Assembly: GCA_021845665.1 (NCBI GenBank)
Contig: JAJZVO010000029.1
Span: forward strand, 1 to 52,407
Source: Bacteroidota bacterium
Lineage (GTDB): Bacteria > Bacteroidota > Ignavibacteria > Kryptoniales > JAKASW01
Length of the DNA stretch: 52,407 nucleotides
Direction: 5' to 3'
Shown: one piece after another, positions 41,706 through 50,699 of the stretch
How positions within the stretch are numbered: the stretch's first letter is position 1
Layout of the letters: every line of letters begins with the position of its first letter
Position numbers and translations under genes: made by a program
Notes under the pieces: generated by a model
Database searches by the model: none
What the model was told of the DNA's origin: nothing
The model's input: only the letters and a program-made list of their open reading frames with translations

Positions 41706-43055
41706 ATGATTAAGAAATTGATGACTCTGGGTATTATCTTTGTATTCGTACCTATGGCATTTGGGCAGCAGGAAGGTGCTGCGAAGCAGCTGACGCTTCA
41801 AGACTGTATAGACATCGCGCTGCACCGCAACACGACGGTATTGCAGTCTCAATATCAATCGCAGGGTCAGAGTGCGAGACTTCTAAGCGCATATGGACAA
41901 CTCTTGCCGAGTGTAAGTGCGACAGGCGATTTTTCATATCAATACAACGAGATTAAAAGCGGCGTGCAAGTTGGAGGAGTTATCATACCGCTGACCGCAA
42001 CGGCGATTTCGCGGCGTTATTCGGCAAGTGTTGGAGCAAACTATACGCTCTTCGACGGAATGGCGAACTTTGCCGGGCTAGACCTTGTGAAATCGCAGAG
42101 CGCATCGACATCTTTGACTTACGACAGGGCAAGGCAGACGGCGGTATACCAGACCATTCAGAACTATCTCGCCGTGTTTAACGCTCGTGACCAGCTGAAG
42201 ATAAGCGAAGATAATTTAAAGAGAGACCAGCGTCAGTTGGAACAGATCAAGGAGTCAAACAGTGTCGGTTCGGCTTCACTTGCCGATGTTTACCAGCAAC
42301 AGGCGGTGGTGAGCGGAGATGAATACTCATTGGTTCAGGCGAAGAACGCTTACGAACAGGCGCAGGCAAATCTGAAATTCTTTCTGAGTATCCCTGTCTC
42401 TCAGAACGTTGACTTCAGCGATCCGAAGGTGAGCAGTTCGATCGATACCACACAATTTTCCGCATTGAATGCTAAGTACAGTGACGTGCCGGTACTCGTT
42501 GAAAGAGCTATCGATTCTCGCCCGGACTACAAGGCGGCGTTAGAAAACGTCAACGCAAGCAAATCGCAAGTCGCGATAGCGAATGCAGCATACTCTCCTA
42601 CACTCAGTGCGTTTGCCAATTATGGTATCAATGGACCAGGCACAAGCACGATAAACCAGAACAAGAGCTTCTACGGTGGATTGGAGCTTTCGCTTCCGAT
42701 ATTCAACGGTTTCCAGACTCAAACGAATATTCAAGTGGCTGATATTAACCTGAAGGCGGCCGACCAGACGCTCGATGCCACGAAACAGCAGGTTCAATTG
42801 GATGTCTACAAGGCGCTCCTTAATCTCTATTCCTCGGAAAAAGGGTATGAATCTGCCGTGAATGCGTTTGCTTACGCCAAAATCAATCTTGAGACTGCTC
42901 AAGAGAAGTTTAAGGTCGGTAGCGGCACCCTGCTGGATGTGCTGACCGCTAATGCCTTGTACACGCAAGCCGAATCGAATCAGGTCGTAGCCGCGTATAC
43001 ATACATCCAGGCCAAGATGCAGGTGGAATACGCCACCGGAACAATCAAATACTGA
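41706..43055 (+). CDS. TolC-family outer membrane efflux protein
   Basis: This 449-residue protein has a signal peptide (MIKKLMTLGIIFVFVPMAFG) and two TolC/OEP repeats of long helices. LTLQDCIDIALHRNTTVLQSQ opens the first and SRPDYKAALENVNASKSQV opens the second. It forms a trimeric channel through the outer membrane for the adaptor and ABC transporter encoded just downstream. GAGGAG precedes the ATG at good distance. The adaptor starts 9 bp after its stop, so it is the first gene of the export operon. No promoter is clear in the 80 bp before it. Confidence 0.94.
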   Translation: MIKKLMTLGIIFVFVPMAFGQQEGAAKQLTLQDCIDIALHRNTTVLQSQYQSQGQSARLLSAYGQLLPSVSATGDFSYQYNEIKSGVQVGGVIIPLTATAISRRYSASVGANYTLFDGMANFAGLDLVKSQSASTSLTYDRARQTAVYQTIQNYLAVFNARDQLKISEDNLKRDQRQLEQIKESNSVGSASLADVYQQQAVVSGDEYSLVQAKNAYEQAQANLKFFLSIPVSQNVDFSDPKVSSSIDTTQFSALNAKYSDVPVLVERAIDSRPDYKAALENVNASKSQVAIANAAYSPTLSAFANYGINGPGTSTINQNKSFYGGLELSLPIFNGFQTQTNIQVADINLKAADQTLDATKQQVQLDVYKALLNLYSSEKGYESAVNAFAYAKINLETAQEKFKVGSGTLLDVLTANALYTQAESNQVVAAYTYIQAKMQVEYATGTIKY

Positions 43056-43064
43056 GGAAAAATA

Positions 43065-44345
43065 ATGGCGACTAAGAAAAAGAATAAGAAGATATTCATA
43101 CTCTCCGGAGCAGGGTTGCTCGTGGTGATCCTCGTCGCGGCCATAGTGATCGGCGGTAAGAAGGAACCGGTAATCACCGTGCAGACCGAAAAAGTCGCGC
43201 GCCGTACCATCACTCAAGTCGTTACGGCATCGGGGCAAGTCGAGCCGAAAGATCTGGTGGCGATCAACCCGGAAGTCTCCGGACAGATTGTCGACCTGCC
43301 GGTTATCGAAGGGCAGAAAGTTGCTAAGGGGCAGGTGATAGTGAAGATCCGTCCCGACCAGTATATCGCTCAGCTGCAACAGAGCGAAGCCCAATTACAG
43401 TCGGCGATGAGCCAGGAGCAACTTGCCAAGGCGAATCTCAGCAATGCGGAATCCATGTACAAACGAGCACAGGCACTTTATGCAAAGGACCTCGAGAGCG
43501 TGCAAGATCTGCAAGCTGCAAAAACGACATACGAAGTTGATCAAGCCACTTACATGTCCTCCAGGGCTAATGTGGACCAGGCAAAAGCACAGGTCGGCGT
43601 CAACCAGGACGCCCTAAACAAAACTACCATCCGCTCCCCCATGGATGGCGTGGTTACAGTTTTGAATTCGAAACTCGGTGAGACGGTACTTGGAACGAGC
43701 TTCACGACGGGTACTGAAATCATGGATATTGCGAACATGAATTCGATGGAAGCCCAGGTGAACGTCGATGAAAACGATGTGGTTCTCGTCGCCGTGGGCG
43801 ATACTTCAGTCCTTTCCGTGGACGCTTTCCCTAACAAGAAGATCAAGGGTATTGTCTACCAGATTGCGACTTCCGGTACCACGACAGGCGCAGGGACGCA
43901 GGACCAGGTCACAAACTTCCTCGTGAAAATCAAGATTGTTAATCCGACTCAGTATGATCTTAAACCCGGCATGTCTGTCACAGCGGACATTCAGACTGCA
44001 ACACACCGCAATGTACTGTCGGTTCCGATACAGAGCGTAACGATCAGAACTCCCAAATTGCCCGAGGGCGGAGCACGAGGGGGCAAGAACATGAAAGGCC
44101 AGGGAGTGCGTGAAAAAGCGCAGGAAGTTGTCTTCGTTGTCAAGAACGGAGTTGCCCACACGGTGCAGGTGAAGCGTGGCATAAGTGACGATAATTACGT
44201 AGAGATCACTTCCGGATTGAAAGAGGGCCAAGAGGTGGTTAGCGGAAGCTTCGTCGCTATCAGCAGAGAATTGAACGACGGATCCAAGGTCAGAATAGAG
44301 AACAACAAGATGATGGCGACGAAGGCTGTCGGAGGCGGATCATGA
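43065..44345 (+). CDS. MacA-like periplasmic adaptor protein
   Basis: This 426-residue membrane-fusion protein has an N-terminal membrane anchor ([19 protein letters not shown]) and a lipoyl half ([21 protein letters not shown]). A helical hairpin of about 100 residues, rich in Ala and Gln, reaches toward TolC. The second lipoyl half ([10 protein letters not shown]), a beta-barrel and a membrane-proximal domain follow. It links the inner-membrane ABC transporter to TolC. Its stop overlaps the ATPase start by 4 bp. The MacA type fits the MacB-like permeases downstream better than an RND pump. Confidence 0.93.
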   Translation: MATKKKNKKIFILSGAGLLVVILVAAIVIGGKKEPVITVQTEKVARRTITQVVTASGQVEPKDLVAINPEVSGQIVDLPVIEGQKVAKGQVIVKIRPDQYIAQLQQSEAQLQSAMSQEQLAKANLSNAESMYKRAQALYAKDLESVQDLQAAKTTYEVDQATYMSSRANVDQAKAQVGVNQDALNKTTIRSPMDGVVTVLNSKLGETVLGTSFTTGTEIMDIANMNSMEAQVNVDENDVVLVAVGDTSVLSVDAFPNKKIKGIVYQIATSGTTTGAGTQDQVTNFLVKIKIVNPTQYDLKPGMSVTADIQTATHRNVLSVPIQSVTIRTPKLPEGGARGGKNMKGQGVREKAQEVVFVVKNGVAHTVQVKRGISDDNYVEITSGLKEGQEVVSGSFVAISRELNDGSKVRIENNKMMATKAVGGGS

Positions 44346-45076
44346 AAGTCATAGAACTCGTAAAGGTCAACAAAGTCTACGACATGGGCGCCGAGGTCCA
44401 GGTCAACGCCCTCAGAAATATTTCGCTCTCGATTGAAAGAGGCGAGTACGTTGCCATAATGGGGCCGTCAGGGTCAGGCAAAACCACGCTCATGAATATT
44501 CTCGGATGCCTGGACACCCCGACCAGCGGTCTCTATCTTTTCGACGGCGTAAACGTGAGCGACATGGACGATAATGAGCTCGCCAGGATTCGCAATCAGG
44601 GAATCGGCTTTGTCTTTCAAACGTTCAACCTCATTCCGCGCTCCGACGCGCTCCACAATGTCGAGCTCCCGCTGATCTACAGCGGAGTCCCGTCGGCGGA
44701 ACGGAAGGAGAGGGCATTGAAGACGCTTGAAATGGTCGGGCTCGGAGAGCGAGTTCATCATAAGCCTAACGAGCTCTCCGGCGGACAGCGTCAGCGCGTG
44801 GCGATAGCCCGCGCACTCATAAACAATCCATCCATCATACTCGCCGACGAGCCGACGGGCAACCTTGATTCAAAAACGGGCGACGAAATAATGCTCTTCT
44901 TCGAGGAGCTTCACGATAAGGGGAACACGATCATTCTCGTGACGCACGAAGAGTATATTGCTGAACACTCAAAGAGAATAATCAGAATCAAGGACGGCGA
45001 AATCGAAAGTGACTTGCCGATCGAGAAGAACGGCAAAGTGAAAACAACTCATCCAAGCGAGAAGGCGCAGGCATGA
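44342..45076 (+). CDS. MacB/LolD-type ABC transporter ATPase
   Basis: This 244-residue ATPase is a stand-alone version of the MacB nucleotide-binding domain. It has Walker [20 protein letters not shown]-loop FQTFNLIPR, signature [15 protein letters not shown], Walker [12 protein letters not shown] and a switch His in VTHEE. MacB in E. coli fuses ATPase and permease, while here they are separate genes. It would energise the permeases that follow, and it is the only ATPase in the locus, so it must serve up to four permease proteins. It overlaps the adaptor gene and the first permease gene by 4 bp each. Confidence 0.94.
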   Translation: MKVIELVKVNKVYDMGAEVQVNALRNISLSIERGEYVAIMGPSGSGKTTLMNILGCLDTPTSGLYLFDGVNVSDMDDNELARIRNQGIGFVFQTFNLIPRSDALHNVELPLIYSGVPSAERKERALKTLEMVGLGERVHHKPNELSGGQRQRVAIARALINNPSIILADEPTGNLDSKTGDEIMLFFEELHDKGNTIILVTHEEYIAEHSKRIIRIKDGEIESDLPIEKNGKVKTTHPSEKAQA

Positions 45077-46299
45077 CTTTAGGGGGCGAACTGAAGGAAG
45101 GGCTCAAGCTTTCACTTGCTGCACTGCGAGCGAATAAAGCGAGAGCCGTCCTGACCATGCTGGGTATCATAATAGGGATAATCTCCGTCACGCTGATGGG
45201 AGCCGCGATCGAAGGGCTGACGCGCGCTTTCAACAACAGCATTTCGTCGATCGGAGCCGACGTCCTCTACGTCCAGAAGTGGCCGTGGATGGATACCGGC
45301 GAGGACTGGTGGAAGTTCCGTAACAGGCGTGACCTGGAAATCGATTACGCCGACAAGATCAGGAAGGACGCCACACTGTTTTCCGCCGTGGCGCCCGTCG
45401 TCGGAAGAATGGGCACGCTGAAGTACGAGAACAAGACGGCCAATAACGTTCAGGTGCAGGGGACGACATCGGATCTCCTGTATGTCTCTAACATGGGCTT
45501 TACGGAGGGACGATTCTTCACTGACGAGGAGACAAAAGGAGACCGCCCGCTTGCCGTAATCGGTGCCGATGTGGCAGACCAGCTGTTTCCAAACCAGGAC
45601 CCGATCGGCAAACAACTGAAAGTGAACGGCCTTTCGTTCAGGATTATCGGCGTGAGAAGCAAGCAGGGGAGTTTCATGGGGATGTTCAGTCTCGACAATG
45701 TCGTGATTATTCCCATCGGACGTTTCCAGAGCATTTTCGGAAAACATTTCCATCCTTCCATCGAGGCAAGAGTCTCCGATCCGAGCGACATGGAGAACGC
45801 GAAAGAAGAGCTTCGCGGGATAATGAGAAAGGTAAGAGGATTGGCTCCGCTCCAGGAAGACGATTTCTCGATCAACCAGCAGGATTTGCTGACAAGTGCA
45901 TTCGACAAGATCGCCGGAACAATCGGCGCGGTCGGTCTTTTTGTAACTGCACTCTCGCTGTTTGTGGGAGGTATCGGCATCATGAACATAATGTTTGTCA
46001 GCGTCACGGAGCGCACGAAGGAGATCGGGATCAGGAAAGCGATGGGAGCCAGGCGCCGGACGATACTGGTCCAGTTTCTTATAGAATCTTCGCTGATCTG
46101 CCTGGGTGGCGGCCTCATCGGGCTTGCTTTCTCTTATCCGCTAAGCCTGCTTGTCGATAAGGTCCTTCCCACGTCGCTCCCCATTTCCATAGCAGTGATA
46201 GGCATTATCATTTCGCTCACGGTGGGAGTGATATCCGGCATCATTCCTGCGTTCAGGGCGTCGAGACTCGACCCGGTGGAGGCGCTCAGATATGAATAA
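45073..46299 (+). CDS. MacB-like permease, type A, copy 1
   Basis: This 408-residue FtsX/MacB-type permease has an N-terminal membrane helix ([20 protein letters not shown]) and a large periplasmic domain (about 45-275). Three C-terminal helices follow, with [22 protein letters not shown] at the conserved coupling region, and it ends in [11 protein letters not shown]. Such proteins transmit ATP hydrolysis mechanically to the periplasmic domain and adaptor. It shares long identical stretches with the type A copy at 48040, such as [17 protein letters not shown], but is clearly different from the type B gene next to it. Type A and type B genes overlap by 8 bp. Confidence 0.93.
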   Translation: MTLGGELKEGLKLSLAALRANKARAVLTMLGIIIGIISVTLMGAAIEGLTRAFNNSISSIGADVLYVQKWPWMDTGEDWWKFRNRRDLEIDYADKIRKDATLFSAVAPVVGRMGTLKYENKTANNVQVQGTTSDLLYVSNMGFTEGRFFTDEETKGDRPLAVIGADVADQLFPNQDPIGKQLKVNGLSFRIIGVRSKQGSFMGMFSLDNVVIIPIGRFQSIFGKHFHPSIEARVSDPSDMENAKEELRGIMRKVRGLAPLQEDDFSINQQDLLTSAFDKIAGTIGAVGLFVTALSLFVGGIGIMNIMFVSVTERTKEIGIRKAMGARRRTILVQFLIESSLICLGGGLIGLAFSYPLSLLVDKVLPTSLPISIAVIGIIISLTVGVISGIIPAFRASRLDPVEALRYE

Positions 46300-47539
46300 G
46301 AGCTTCCTTTGGTCTGAGTGGTCCGAGAGTTTTTTCATGGCTCTCTCGGCGATTCGCTCGAACAAGCTCAGATCGGTACTAACACTCCTGGGTATAGTCA
46401 TTGGAGTCTTTTCGATAATTGCCGTCACGACGGCGATGCGCGTGATGCAGAATTCGATCGAAAGCGAGCTGAATTCACTCGGATCAAATGTTTTTGTGAT
46501 AACGAAATACCCCGTGTTCCATGCCGGCGGCCCGGGGTCCTGGGCGAAATACAGGAATCGTAAGGACATCACCTACGACCAAATGCTCAAGTTCACGGAA
46601 CGGGCGACTCTGGCAAGCAACGTCGGGGCAGAGGCAGGCAGAGGAGGAAGGATCGCCCAATATGGCGCTCAAAAATCGAATCCGAATGTTACGATAAATG
46701 GAGTCACTCCGGATATTTTCGAGGCGGAGAACAAGAAGATAGACGAAGGAAGACCGATAAGTCAGAGCGACCTCGAGACGGGACGCCTCGTTTGCGTTGT
46801 CGATCCAAACCTTGTGAAGACACTCTTTCCCCATTCAGACCCAATCGGTGAAAAGGTTAGAGTTGACGGGATCGGTTACGAGGTCGTCGGGACGATAAAG
46901 GATGAAGGGAATGTCCTCGGCGGCGGGCAACCTTACATGATGGTCCCGATCACGACATTCTTTGCCCGTTACGGGAAGGAGAGAACGCTTGACGTGTACG
47001 TTCAGGCGAAGAGCCAGCAGGTTTTTGATCAGGCTCAGGAACAGGCACAAGGAATCATGAGGGCTATCAGGAGCGTGCCTCCCGGAAAGGAAAACGATTT
47101 TGAGATGGTCTCGAACGCATCCCTCATCGACCAGTTCAACCAAATTACATTCTATGTAAGAATCGGTGCGATAGTCGTAAGCGCCATAGCTCTTCTCGCG
47201 GCAGGAGTCGGCATCATGAACATCATGCTCGTCGGCGTGACTGAGAGGACCCGTGAGATAGGGGTTAGAAAGTCGGTCGGTGCGACGCGCAGGAATATAC
47301 TTACGCAATTCCTCCTCGAAGCTGTCGTGTTGTGTGAGGTCGGGGGAGTATTCGGCGTTTTGATGGGGCTTCTGGGAGGGAATCTTGCAGCTCTGGCGAT
47401 GCATATGAGAGCTGCATTTCCTGTCGACTGGGCTGTGATCGGGCTAGTGGTTTGTTCTATAGTTGGTATTACATTCGGCGTTTATCCCGCTTACAAGGCG
47501 GCGAGCGTCGATCCGATTGAGTCTCTGCGATACGAGTAG
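46292..47539 (+). CDS. MacB-like permease, type B, copy 1
   Basis: This 415-residue permease has the same MacB layout: an N-terminal helix (SVLTLLGIVIGVFSIIAVTTAM), a large periplasmic domain, and three C-terminal helices with AAGVGIMNIMLVGVTERTREIG. It differs from type A throughout the periplasmic domain. The two types very likely form a heterodimer, since MacB-like permeases act as dimers and A and B are always together here. The overlap with the type A gene (8 bp) implies equal translation. A terminator-like hairpin follows at 47549. Confidence 0.93.
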   Translation: MNKSFLWSEWSESFFMALSAIRSNKLRSVLTLLGIVIGVFSIIAVTTAMRVMQNSIESELNSLGSNVFVITKYPVFHAGGPGSWAKYRNRKDITYDQMLKFTERATLASNVGAEAGRGGRIAQYGAQKSNPNVTINGVTPDIFEAENKKIDEGRPISQSDLETGRLVCVVDPNLVKTLFPHSDPIGEKVRVDGIGYEVVGTIKDEGNVLGGGQPYMMVPITTFFARYGKERTLDVYVQAKSQQVFDQAQEQAQGIMRAIRSVPPGKENDFEMVSNASLIDQFNQITFYVRIGAIVVSAIALLAAGVGIMNIMLVGVTERTREIGVRKSVGATRRNILTQFLLEAVVLCEVGGVFGVLMGLLGGNLAALAMHMRAAFPVDWAVIGLVVCSIVGITFGVYPAYKAASVDPIESLRYE

Positions 47540-47544
47540 AGACG

Positions 47545-47570
47545 AAATCCCGCTTTCCGCGGGTTTCAAT
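47545..47570 (+). terminator. Terminator-like hairpin after the first permease pair
   Basis: CCCGC (47549-47553) and GCGGG (47559-47563) form a short GC stem with loop TTTCC, followed by TTTCAAT. It begins 9 bp after the stop of the type B gene, so it may attenuate transcription into the second pair. Confidence 0.45.
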
Positions 47571-47639
47571 CGTTAAGGTATGAGTAACGATCCTGAAACA
47601 ATTTGTGAACGTAATTTAAAATAAGTGAAGCGGTGAGGT

Positions 47640-47672
47640 CCTGAAGGGTGAGATGCGATCTCCTCCTTCAGG
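47640..47672 (+). promoter_or_regulatory. Long hairpin in the permease spacer
   Basis: CCTGAAGG (47640-47647) pairs with CCTTCAGG (47665-47672), and GAGAT (47650-47654) with ATCTC (47658-47662) inside it. No T-run follows. It may be a second terminator, an mRNA-processing stem or a remnant of an intergenic repeat. Confidence 0.4.
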
Positions 47673-47737
47673 AATTTCAACGATAAAGACGCGGAGATGT
47701 TCATCTGTTTTCTTCGTGTCGTTTTGCAGAAGGACCA

Positions 47738-48043
47738 GTGAACATGACATCTCCGGCTCGACCGGACAGATACAGCTCGACCTCGTTTACGGAAGAAGAC
47801 TTATTTGCCTTTGCTGATGGACGGGCGGGTGCAAGTAATCGATTATTGCTGCCCGTAATTATCCCGGCGTCTTTCCACGGTTGTCTTCGTTATCGCGAGT
47901 CAAACCTTCCTGTCAAGTCTCAACTCGGCGGGCATTTGACCTGGGATTTTTCAGCTGCCGTATGTTGTTTTTCTAATGATGTTCGCCCACACGAAATTTG
48001 CAGCGACTCGAAGTCGGCCAAAGAAGTAGGAACCACAATATGA
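47738..48043 (+). CDS. Doubtful 101-residue ORF before the second permease pair
   Basis: A GTG start preceded by AGAAGGA opens a frame that ends at TGA 48041-48043, overlapping the likely start of the second type A permease. The product begins MNMTSPARPDRYSS and shows an EEDLFAFADGR stretch that recalls the start of anti-sigma zinc-finger proteins. It lacks the His/Cys pattern and any later domain. I recognise no family. It may be a degraded gene or chance. Confidence 0.2.
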   Translation: MNMTSPARPDRYSSTSFTEEDLFAFADGRAGASNRLLLPVIIPASFHGCLRYRESNLPVKSQLGGHLTWDFSAAVCCFSNDVRPHEICSDSKSAKEVGTTI

Positions 48044-49266
48044 TGAATATTAGTTCAGAACTGAAAGAGGGTCTCAAGCTTTCGATAGCGGCGCTCGCCG
48101 CAAACAAAGCGAGGGCCGTTCTTACTATGCTCGGCATTATTATCGGCATAATATCGGTGACCCTTATGGGCTCCGCGATAGATGGCCTGAACAATGCCTT
48201 CCAGGCAAGCATATCCTCGATCGGAGCGGATGTGCTGTACGTTTCGAAATGGTCCTGGCTTTCCAATGGCCAATGGTGGAAATATCGTGACAGGCGCCGG
48301 CTGCACGTATCATACGTCAGCGAAATAAAAAGAGACGCAACCCTGCTTGCGGCAGTCGCTCCAATGGTGCAAAGGCTTGGTACCATCACTTACCGAAACA
48401 AAACGGCACAGAACGTTCAGGTGGAAGGAACGACGGCGGACTATGCCTACGTGGCGAAGATGGATTTCACCCAGGGGCGCTTCTTCACCGATATGGAAGC
48501 AAGGGGAGATGCGCCGGTTGCGATATTAGGAGCCGACGTGGCGACCCAGCTCTTCCCGCTCCGCGATCCTATCGGCCAGACTATAAGGATCGACGGGCTG
48601 CCCTTCAGGGTCATAGGCGTCAGGAGCAAACAGGGAAGTTTCATGGGAATGTTCAGCCTTGACAACGAAGTGCTTATTCCGATCGACCAGTTCCGCAATA
48701 TTTACGGAAGACATTTCTTCCCGACAATCGAAGCGCGGGTGGTTAACCAGAAAGAAATGTCCAATGCCAGGGAGGAACTGATAGGAATAATGAGAAAGAT
48801 AAGAGGTCTCTCTCCTTTTCAGAAAGATGACTTTTCAATAAACCAGCAGACGATGTTTCTAGACGCATTCAACAAAGTCGTCGGGGTTATCGAGAAAGTC
48901 GGGCTCTTCATAACCGCCCTCGCTCTGTTTGTGGGAGGGATAGGTATAATGAATATCATGTTTGTCAGTGTGACTGAACGGACCAAAGAAATAGGAGTCC
49001 GGAAGGCGCTTGGAGCGCGAAGGCGGACAATATTGCTTCAGTTTCTCATCGAGTCGTCTCTGATCTGCCTTGGTGGCGGTCTCATCGGGCTGGGATTCTC
49101 GTATCCTTTGAGCATGCTCGTCGATAAATTTCTCCCGACCACGATGCCTGTCTCGCTGGCAATCGTGGGAATATTGATATCACTTCTGGTGGGAGTGGTC
49201 TCGGGAATCGTCCCTGCATACAGGGCCTCAAGACTTGACCCCGTGGAGGCGTTGAGATATGAATAG
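48040..49266 (+). CDS. MacB-like permease, type A, copy 2
   Basis: This 408-residue permease is a paralogue of the protein at 45073-46299, with the same topology and the same conserved blocks ([58 protein letters not shown]). The start may be ATG 48040 or ATG 48043. The second aligns exactly with the start of copy 1, and the first is better spaced from AGGA. It overlaps the type B gene by 8 bp, as in copy 1. With no ATPase of its own, it presumably uses the one at 44342-45076. Confidence 0.92.
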   Translation: MMNISSELKEGLKLSIAALAANKARAVLTMLGIIIGIISVTLMGSAIDGLNNAFQASISSIGADVLYVSKWSWLSNGQWWKYRDRRRLHVSYVSEIKRDATLLAAVAPMVQRLGTITYRNKTAQNVQVEGTTADYAYVAKMDFTQGRFFTDMEARGDAPVAILGADVATQLFPLRDPIGQTIRIDGLPFRVIGVRSKQGSFMGMFSLDNEVLIPIDQFRNIYGRHFFPTIEARVVNQKEMSNAREELIGIMRKIRGLSPFQKDDFSINQQTMFLDAFNKVVGVIEKVGLFITALALFVGGIGIMNIMFVSVTERTKEIGVRKALGARRRTILLQFLIESSLICLGGGLIGLGFSYPLSMLVDKFLPTTMPVSLAIVGILISLLVGVVSGIVPAYRASRLDPVEALRYE

Positions 49267-50506
49267 GAGCTCGATTTTTTCAAGGTTTTCGGAAAGCTTT
49301 CTCATGGCGCTTGCCGCGATACGTTCAAATAAACTCCGATCGATCCTTACACTTCTCGGTATAGTGGTCGGGGTCTTCTCGATAATTGCCGTGACCACCG
49401 CGATGCAGGTGATGCAAAATTCTATAGAAGGACAGTTGAACTCCCTGGGCTCCGATGTCTTCGAGATCACCAAATTCCCGGTGTTTCACGCCGGCGGGCC
49501 GGGATGGTGGACTAAGTACTGGAACAGGAAAGATCTCACTTACGACGATGTGGTGAAGTTGAGAAAGCTCGCAACTCTGGCGAAGAGTGTGGGGGCGACA
49601 TCGGACGAAGGCGGAATGATCGCCATCCACGGTCAGCAGAAGACAAATCCGAACACCGATGTCATGGGAGTAACTCCGGAAATCTTTGAAGCTGAGAACA
49701 AACCGTTGGGTGAGGGAAGGGCGATAAGCACAAGCGACATGGATGTTACCCGGCTCGTGTGCGTGATCGACCCGAATATGGCAAAGACTCTGTTTCCGCA
49801 TTCGGATCCGCTCGGACAGGATGTAATGGTAAACGGGATAGGCTATGAGGTCATCGGTGTCATCAAGAATCAGGGAGCCGTCCTCGGGGAGGGCAACCCG
49901 TATATGATGATTCCGTTGACGACTTTCTTTGCCAGGTACGGGAGCAGAAGGAGCCTCGATATCTATGTGGAGGCAATAAGCCAGAAGTTTTTCACGGAAT
50001 GCGAAGAACAGGTGGAGGGGATTCTTCGGGCCATTAGGCAGGTCCCTCCGGGCAAGCCGAACGATTTTGAAATGATCTCGAATGCCTCGTTGATAGAGCA
50101 ATTTAACAATATTACGAAATACGTCAGAATCGGTGCCATTGTGGTGAGCGCGATCGCCTTACTCGCCGCCGGCGTCGGAATCATGAACATTATGCTCGTC
50201 GGGGTAACCGAACGAACGAGGGAGATAGGAGTGCGGAAATCGATAGGAGCCACGAGAAGGAACATCCTTATGCAATTCCTGTTGGAAGCGATCGTGCTTT
50301 GTGAAGTTGGCGGTGTATTCGGTGTTCTTCTAGGTCTGCTCGGTGGAAACCTCGCCGCGGTGGCGCTGCACATGAAAGCGGCATTCCCCCTCGATTGGGC
50401 AATAATCGGGTTGGTGGTCTGCTCGTTGGTAGGCGTAATATTCGGAGTTTATCCGGCGTACAAGGCGGCGAGCGTTGACCCGATTGAATCTCTGAGATAC
50501 GAGTAG
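49259..50506 (+). CDS. MacB-like permease, type B, copy 2
   Basis: This 415-residue permease is the paralogue of the protein at 46292-47539. It has equal length and conserved blocks SNKLRSILTLLGIVVGVFSIIAVTTAM, IGAIVVSAIALLAAGVGIMNIMLVGVTERTREIG and ASVDPIESLRYE (long runs with only scattered changes). It likely dimerises with its type A neighbour. Mixed dimers with copy 1 cannot be excluded. It is the last gene of the export locus, and a hairpin (50614-50648) separates it from the convergent gene. Confidence 0.92.
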   Translation: MNRSSIFSRFSESFLMALAAIRSNKLRSILTLLGIVVGVFSIIAVTTAMQVMQNSIEGQLNSLGSDVFEITKFPVFHAGGPGWWTKYWNRKDLTYDDVVKLRKLATLAKSVGATSDEGGMIAIHGQQKTNPNTDVMGVTPEIFEAENKPLGEGRAISTSDMDVTRLVCVIDPNMAKTLFPHSDPLGQDVMVNGIGYEVIGVIKNQGAVLGEGNPYMMIPLTTFFARYGSRRSLDIYVEAISQKFFTECEEQVEGILRAIRQVPPGKPNDFEMISNASLIEQFNNITKYVRIGAIVVSAIALLAAGVGIMNIMLVGVTERTREIGVRKSIGATRRNILMQFLLEAIVLCEVGGVFGVLLGLLGGNLAAVALHMKAAFPLDWAIIGLVVCSLVGVIFGVYPAYKAASVDPIESLRYE

Positions 50507-50522
50507 AGGAGAGAAGGGAATA

Positions 50523-50675
50523 GTGGAATATCAAAAATCTTGGATCGATGGATTTATTGGTGGAGGACCCGGTGGCAACGGTTGGGTGCAATGGACTCTT
50601 AGAGCCTGCCGAACGACTGAAGTCAAACTGGAGTCAGGAGTTCAGTCGATCATCCGTCATTCATTGATTCAATAA
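50523..50675 (+). CDS. Doubtful 50-residue ORF after the permeases
   Basis: A GTG with GAAGGGA upstream opens 50 codons (start MEYQKSWIDGFIGGG) ending at TAA 50673-50675. It lies in a 193-bp convergent gap and covers a hairpin, which argues against a real gene. No family is recognised. Confidence 0.2.
   Translation: MEYQKSWIDGFIGGGPGGNGWVQWTLRACRTTEVKLESGVQSIIRHSLIQ
50614..50648. terminator. Hairpin between convergent permease and Rossmann-protein genes
   Basis: CGACTGAA (50614-50621) pairs perfectly with TTCAGTCG (50641-50648) around a 19-base loop. It lies midway between two convergent genes, and A/T-rich sequence follows on the plus strand. It is a plausible shared transcription end. Confidence 0.45.
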
Positions 50676-50699
50676 TTCGTTATTCCATCATACCCTGGC

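Larger units (their letters stand above)
47540..48039. other. 500-bp spacer between the two permease pairs
   Basis: The spacer contains a hairpin at 47549-47563, a longer hairpin at 47640-47672, and a doubtful 101-codon frame (47738-48043). TTGACC (47936-47941) with TATGTT (47961-47966) could be a weak promoter for the second pair, but the spacing is 19 bp. The rest holds no gene that I can support. The spacer is not a copy of the TolC-adaptor-ATPase region that precedes the first pair. Confidence 0.5.
48040..50506 (+). repeat. Second copy of a duplicated permease gene pair
   Basis: The pair at 48040-50506 repeats the pair at 45073-47539: type A then type B, nearly the same lengths, each overlapping by 8 bp at the same place, and each ending in PVEALRYE and PIESLRYE. 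The DNA has diverged at many positions, so the duplication is not recent. Copies differ most in the periplasmic domains. Confidence 0.85.

Noticed and set aside
44342-50506. Assembly artefact creating the second permease pair
   Set aside because: The two copies differ at many positions and have different flanks, so they are true diverged paralogues.
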